From contig JAJYKO010000230.1 in assembly GCA_021788565.1 (NCBI GenBank), positions 1 to 7,445 on the forward strand: a DNA stretch of 7,445 nucleotides, written 5' to 3'. This DNA is from Chloroflexota bacterium. GTDB lineage: Bacteria > Chloroflexota > UBA6077. The notes under the pieces were generated by a model that was not told the DNA's origin, did no database searches, and was given only the letters and a program-made list of their open reading frames with translations. Position 1 is the first letter of the stretch, and the number at the start of each line of letters is the position of its first letter. This document shows positions 5,664 through 7,445 of the stretch, in pieces. Made by a program: the position numbers and the translations under genes.

Positions 5664-6937
5664 CCTACTGAGGCAAGCGCTGAGTCGATGGTCTGCACGG
5701 CCTGCTCGATCTGCTCCTCGCTGATAACCAGTGGCGGCTGAAAACGGATGACGTTTCCGAAGACCCCGCCAGTCCCAACCAGCACACCGTGCTCGCGGCA
5801 GTAGCTCTTCACCTTGCCCGTGGCCGCGGCAGCCGGGGTCTTCCGCTCGTCGCTCACGAGCTCGACCCCGATCATCAGCCCCCTGCCTCGGACGTCCCCG
5901 ATCATCTTGTGCTTCTCCTGCAGCCCGCGGAATAGTTGCCTGGTCATCTCTCCCTTGCGGGCGGACTGTCCCGGCAGGTCCTCGGCCTGGAAATATGCGA
6001 TGTTGGCGAGAGATGCCGCGCAGGAGACGGGATTGCCCCCGAAGGTGGAGAGGTGGTCCCCAGGCTCGAAGGAGTCGGCCACGTCGGTCCGAGTGGTGAA
6101 GGCGCCCAGCGGGTAGCCGTTGGCGATGCCCTTGGCCATGGCAACCGCATCAGGAACCAGGTCCGTGTGCTGGAAGGCGAACATCTTGCCAGTCCGGCCA
6201 AACCCGCTCTGAACCTCGTCCGCTAGCCACAGCGCCCCGTGATCGCGCGCGATGCCCACGGCGATCTTGAAATACTCCGCGGGAGGCGTCAGGATGCCGC
6301 CCTCCCCCATCACCGGCTCGGTGATGAAGGCCGCGACGTCGTCGCTGGTCTGGTAGCGGAAAACATCCTCGACCGCCTCGGCGCAGGCGAGGTTGCACTC
6401 CGGGTAGCTCATCCGGAACGGGCAGCGATAGCAGTATGGCACGGGGGCGAACGCCGAACCCGGGGCGTATGGGCCTCCTCCGCGCTTTCTGCCCGCCTGG
6501 CCGGTGATGCTCAGGGTTCCGTAGGTCCTGCCGTGGAATGACGCCATGAGGGAGATCGTCTCTCGGCCGCCATTGAACTTCTTGATTGCCCGCAGAGCAC
6601 CCTCGATCGCCTCGGCCCCGCTGTTGCAGAAGAAGGTCTTCTCAAGCGGGTCTGGCAAGATCTCGGCGAGCTTCTCGGCAAGGTCGGCCGCCGGGGTCAG
6701 ATAGTAGGTGTAGACGTTTGCGTGGATCAGCCGATCAATCTGAGCCTTGGCGGCGGCGTTGACCTTCTCGTTACAGTGGCCGGCGTTGACCACCGAAATC
6801 CCGGCAAAGCAATCCAGGTAGCTCTTCCCCGCGGTGTCGGTGATGGTGGCGCCGTGAGCGTGGTCGACGACGACCGGCTCCACCCCCTTGGTGCAACTGG
6901 TGATAACGTAGCGCTGGTACTTCTCGACGGTATCCAT
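5660..6937 (-). CDS. Class III PLP-dependent aminotransferase (4-aminobutyrate / omega-amino acid type)
   Basis: Moves an amino group from an omega- or alpha-amino acid to a keto acid using pyridoxal phosphate; cytoplasmic, fold type I. Numbered from the ATG at 6937 (425 aa), it shows the phosphate-binding NSGAEA (105-110), FHGRTYG (134-140) with the aromatic stacker, and LADEVQSGFGRTG, where Asp240 contacts the pyridine nitrogen. It also has the Schiff-base lysine Lys269 in AMAKGIANGYP, and TFGGNP (298-303). The start is set by GGAGGGA six bases upstream; a longer frame to 7051 adds 38 residues without family character and overlaps the regulator gene. An unusual Cys cluster, CYRC and C-x3-C at 169-185, follows the FHGRTYG region. 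The gene sits 44 nt after a GntR/FCD regulator, suggesting regulated catabolism. GABA, beta-alanine, ornithine-like or glyoxylate-linked substrates are all possible; the family is certain, the substrate is not. Confidence 0.93.
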   Translation of the reverse strand: MDTVEKYQRYVITSCTKGVEPVVVDHAHGATITDTAGKSYLDCFAGISVVNAGHCNEKVNAAAKAQIDRLIHANVYTYYLTPAADLAEKLAEILPDPLEKTFFCNSGAEAIEGALRAIKKFNGGRETISLMASFHGRTYGTLSITGQAGRKRGGGPYAPGSAFAPVPYCYRCPFRMSYPECNLACAEAVEDVFRYQTSDDVAAFITEPVMGEGGILTPPAEYFKIAVGIARDHGALWLADEVQSGFGRTGKMFAFQHTDLVPDAVAMAKGIANGYPLGAFTTRTDVADSFEPGDHLSTFGGNPVSCAASLANIAYFQAEDLPGQSARKGEMTRQLFRGLQEKHKMIGDVRGRGLMIGVELVSDERKTPAAAATGKVKSYCREHGVLVGTGGVFGNVIRFQPPLVISEEQIEQAVQTIDSALASVG

Positions 6938-6943
6938 CCTCGC

Positions 6944-6950
6944 TCCCTCC
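6944..6950 (-). promoter_or_regulatory. Shine-Dalgarno GGAGGGA deciding the aminotransferase start
   Basis: On the minus strand GGAGGGA lies six bases before the ATG at 6937 and just after the regulator's stop codon. This favours the 425-aa protein over the longer in-frame ATG at 7051. Confidence 0.7.
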
Positions 6951-6981
6951 ACTACAAATCTGGTATGAGGATCCCTTCGCG

Positions 6982-7445
6982 TCACTCGGCCGAAGCCACG
7001 CACGCTGCCACGTGCTCCCCGACTTCGAGAATGTCGCTGGTGAGCAGCCATTGGGCACGCGGGGCGTCCCCGGCCCGAATGGCATCCAGCACCGCGCGGT
7101 GGCGCCGCACGACCTCCGCGGGCTTGAGGTATCGCTGGCTAGTTGCGGAAACGAATGCCCGAATCTGGGTTCGCATGCTCAGCCAGGTGGCCTGCAGCCG
7201 GGCGTTCCCGGCTGCCTCGCACAGCGCCTCGTGAAACTGAAAGTCAGCCTGAATCATTCGCTCGGTCTTTCCCGCGGCTACGGCCGACCTCATCTCGGCC
7301 ACCTGCTGACCCAATCGAGCGAAGACAGACGTCTGGCCGGCATTAGCTACAAGGACCGCCGCCACTCCTTCAAGAGCGGCGCGGAGGCAGTAGATCTCGC
7401 GGGCATCCTGCTCCGAGAGCTTGGTGACGAACGTGCCACGATGCG
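6982..7445 (-). CDS. GntR-family transcriptional regulator, FadR/FCD subfamily, N-terminus outside window
   Basis: DNA-binding regulator whose effector is usually a small carboxylic acid. The window holds 153 residues: it opens with HRGTFVTKLSEQDAREIYCLR, the end of the winged helix-turn-helix and the linker, so most of the HTH lies beyond 7445. A complete helical FCD ligand domain follows. The FCD metal-ligand pattern is present: Asp and His in ADFQFHEAL (codons at 7245 and 7233), His in RRHRAVLDAI (7101) and His in EVGEHVAA (7014). The protein ends with TGA at 6982-6984, 44 nt before the aminotransferase ATG on the same strand. The two are therefore probably co-transcribed, with the regulator acting on its own operon, whose promoter is not in view. 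The GTG at 7365 inside the domain is not a credible start because the family sequence continues upstream of it. Confidence 0.93.
   Translation of the reverse strand, partial: HRGTFVTKLSEQDAREIYCLRAALEGVAAVLVANAGQTSVFARLGQQVAEMRSAVAAGKTERMIQADFQFHEALCEAAGNARLQATWLSMRTQIRAFVSATSQRYLKPAEVVRRHRAVLDAIRAGDAPRAQWLLTSDILEVGEHVAACVASAE

Noticed and set aside
5355..5741. 128-codon plus-strand frame across the convergent junction
   Set aside because: It overlaps the 78-aa gene and the palindromes, and its Gly/Pro-rich translation comes from the hairpin DNA.
6938..7051. 38-residue N-terminal extension of the aminotransferase
   Set aside because: It overlaps the regulator gene, is Arg-rich without family similarity, and the ATG at 6937 has a well-placed GGAGGGA.
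6982..7365. 127-aa protein starting at the GTG at 7365 as a complete gene
   Set aside because: The frame continues upstream to the window edge with the conserved GntR sequence HRGTFVTKLSEQDA, so the gene is longer and partial.

Overview
This is a GC-rich bacterial chromosomal window (roughly 60% GC by eye) with tightly packed genes, strong AGGAGG-type ribosome binding sites, and TTG and GTG starts as well as ATG. I see no insertion sequence, phage gene, CRISPR array, tRNA or rRNA. The combination of two M3 oligopeptidases, a Cys-rich thermophile-style class III aminotransferase and GTAGGGGC-type extragenic palindromes suggests a Chloroflexota / Thermomicrobia-like organism. This is an inference from resemblance, not a demonstrated placement.

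Layout. (1) Positions 1-1594, minus: a PepF-like M3 metallopeptidase cut by the window start, with its TTG start and RBS visible. (2) Positions 1595-1764: a divergent intergenic region with candidate promoters for both directions and a 12-bp dyad. (3) Positions 1765-5114, plus: a probable operon of pepF (oligoendopeptidase F), a hormone-sensitive-lipase-type esterase 36 nt downstream, and a TDG/Mug-type mismatch-specific DNA glycosylase overlapping the esterase end. (4) Positions 5115-5226: a short intergenic stretch carrying a second copy of the 10-bp dyad core. (5) Positions 5227-5463, plus: a 78-aa protein ending in a DUF4177-like GWELV...FKR motif. (6) Positions 5464-5659: a convergent junction with a perfect 14-bp-arm hairpin (probable terminator) and a GC-rich palindromic element reaching the stop codon of the next gene. 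(7) Positions 5660-6937, minus: a class III PLP aminotransferase. (8) Positions 6982-7445, minus: the C-terminal part of a GntR/FCD regulator upstream of the aminotransferase and probably co-transcribed with it.

How the genes fit together. The two peptidases are diverged paralogues sharing a promoter region and probably finish cytoplasmic peptide degradation. The GntR-aminotransferase pair looks like a self-contained amino-acid catabolism unit in which the regulator senses a small carboxylate and controls its own transaminase. The esterase and DNA glycosylase follow pepF by transcriptional coupling without an obvious shared pathway. Nothing here is clearly a new multi-gene system. The most useful leads are the shared dyad ATCGGTCGAT upstream of two start codons, the Cys cluster in the aminotransferase, and the palindromic element at the convergent junction.
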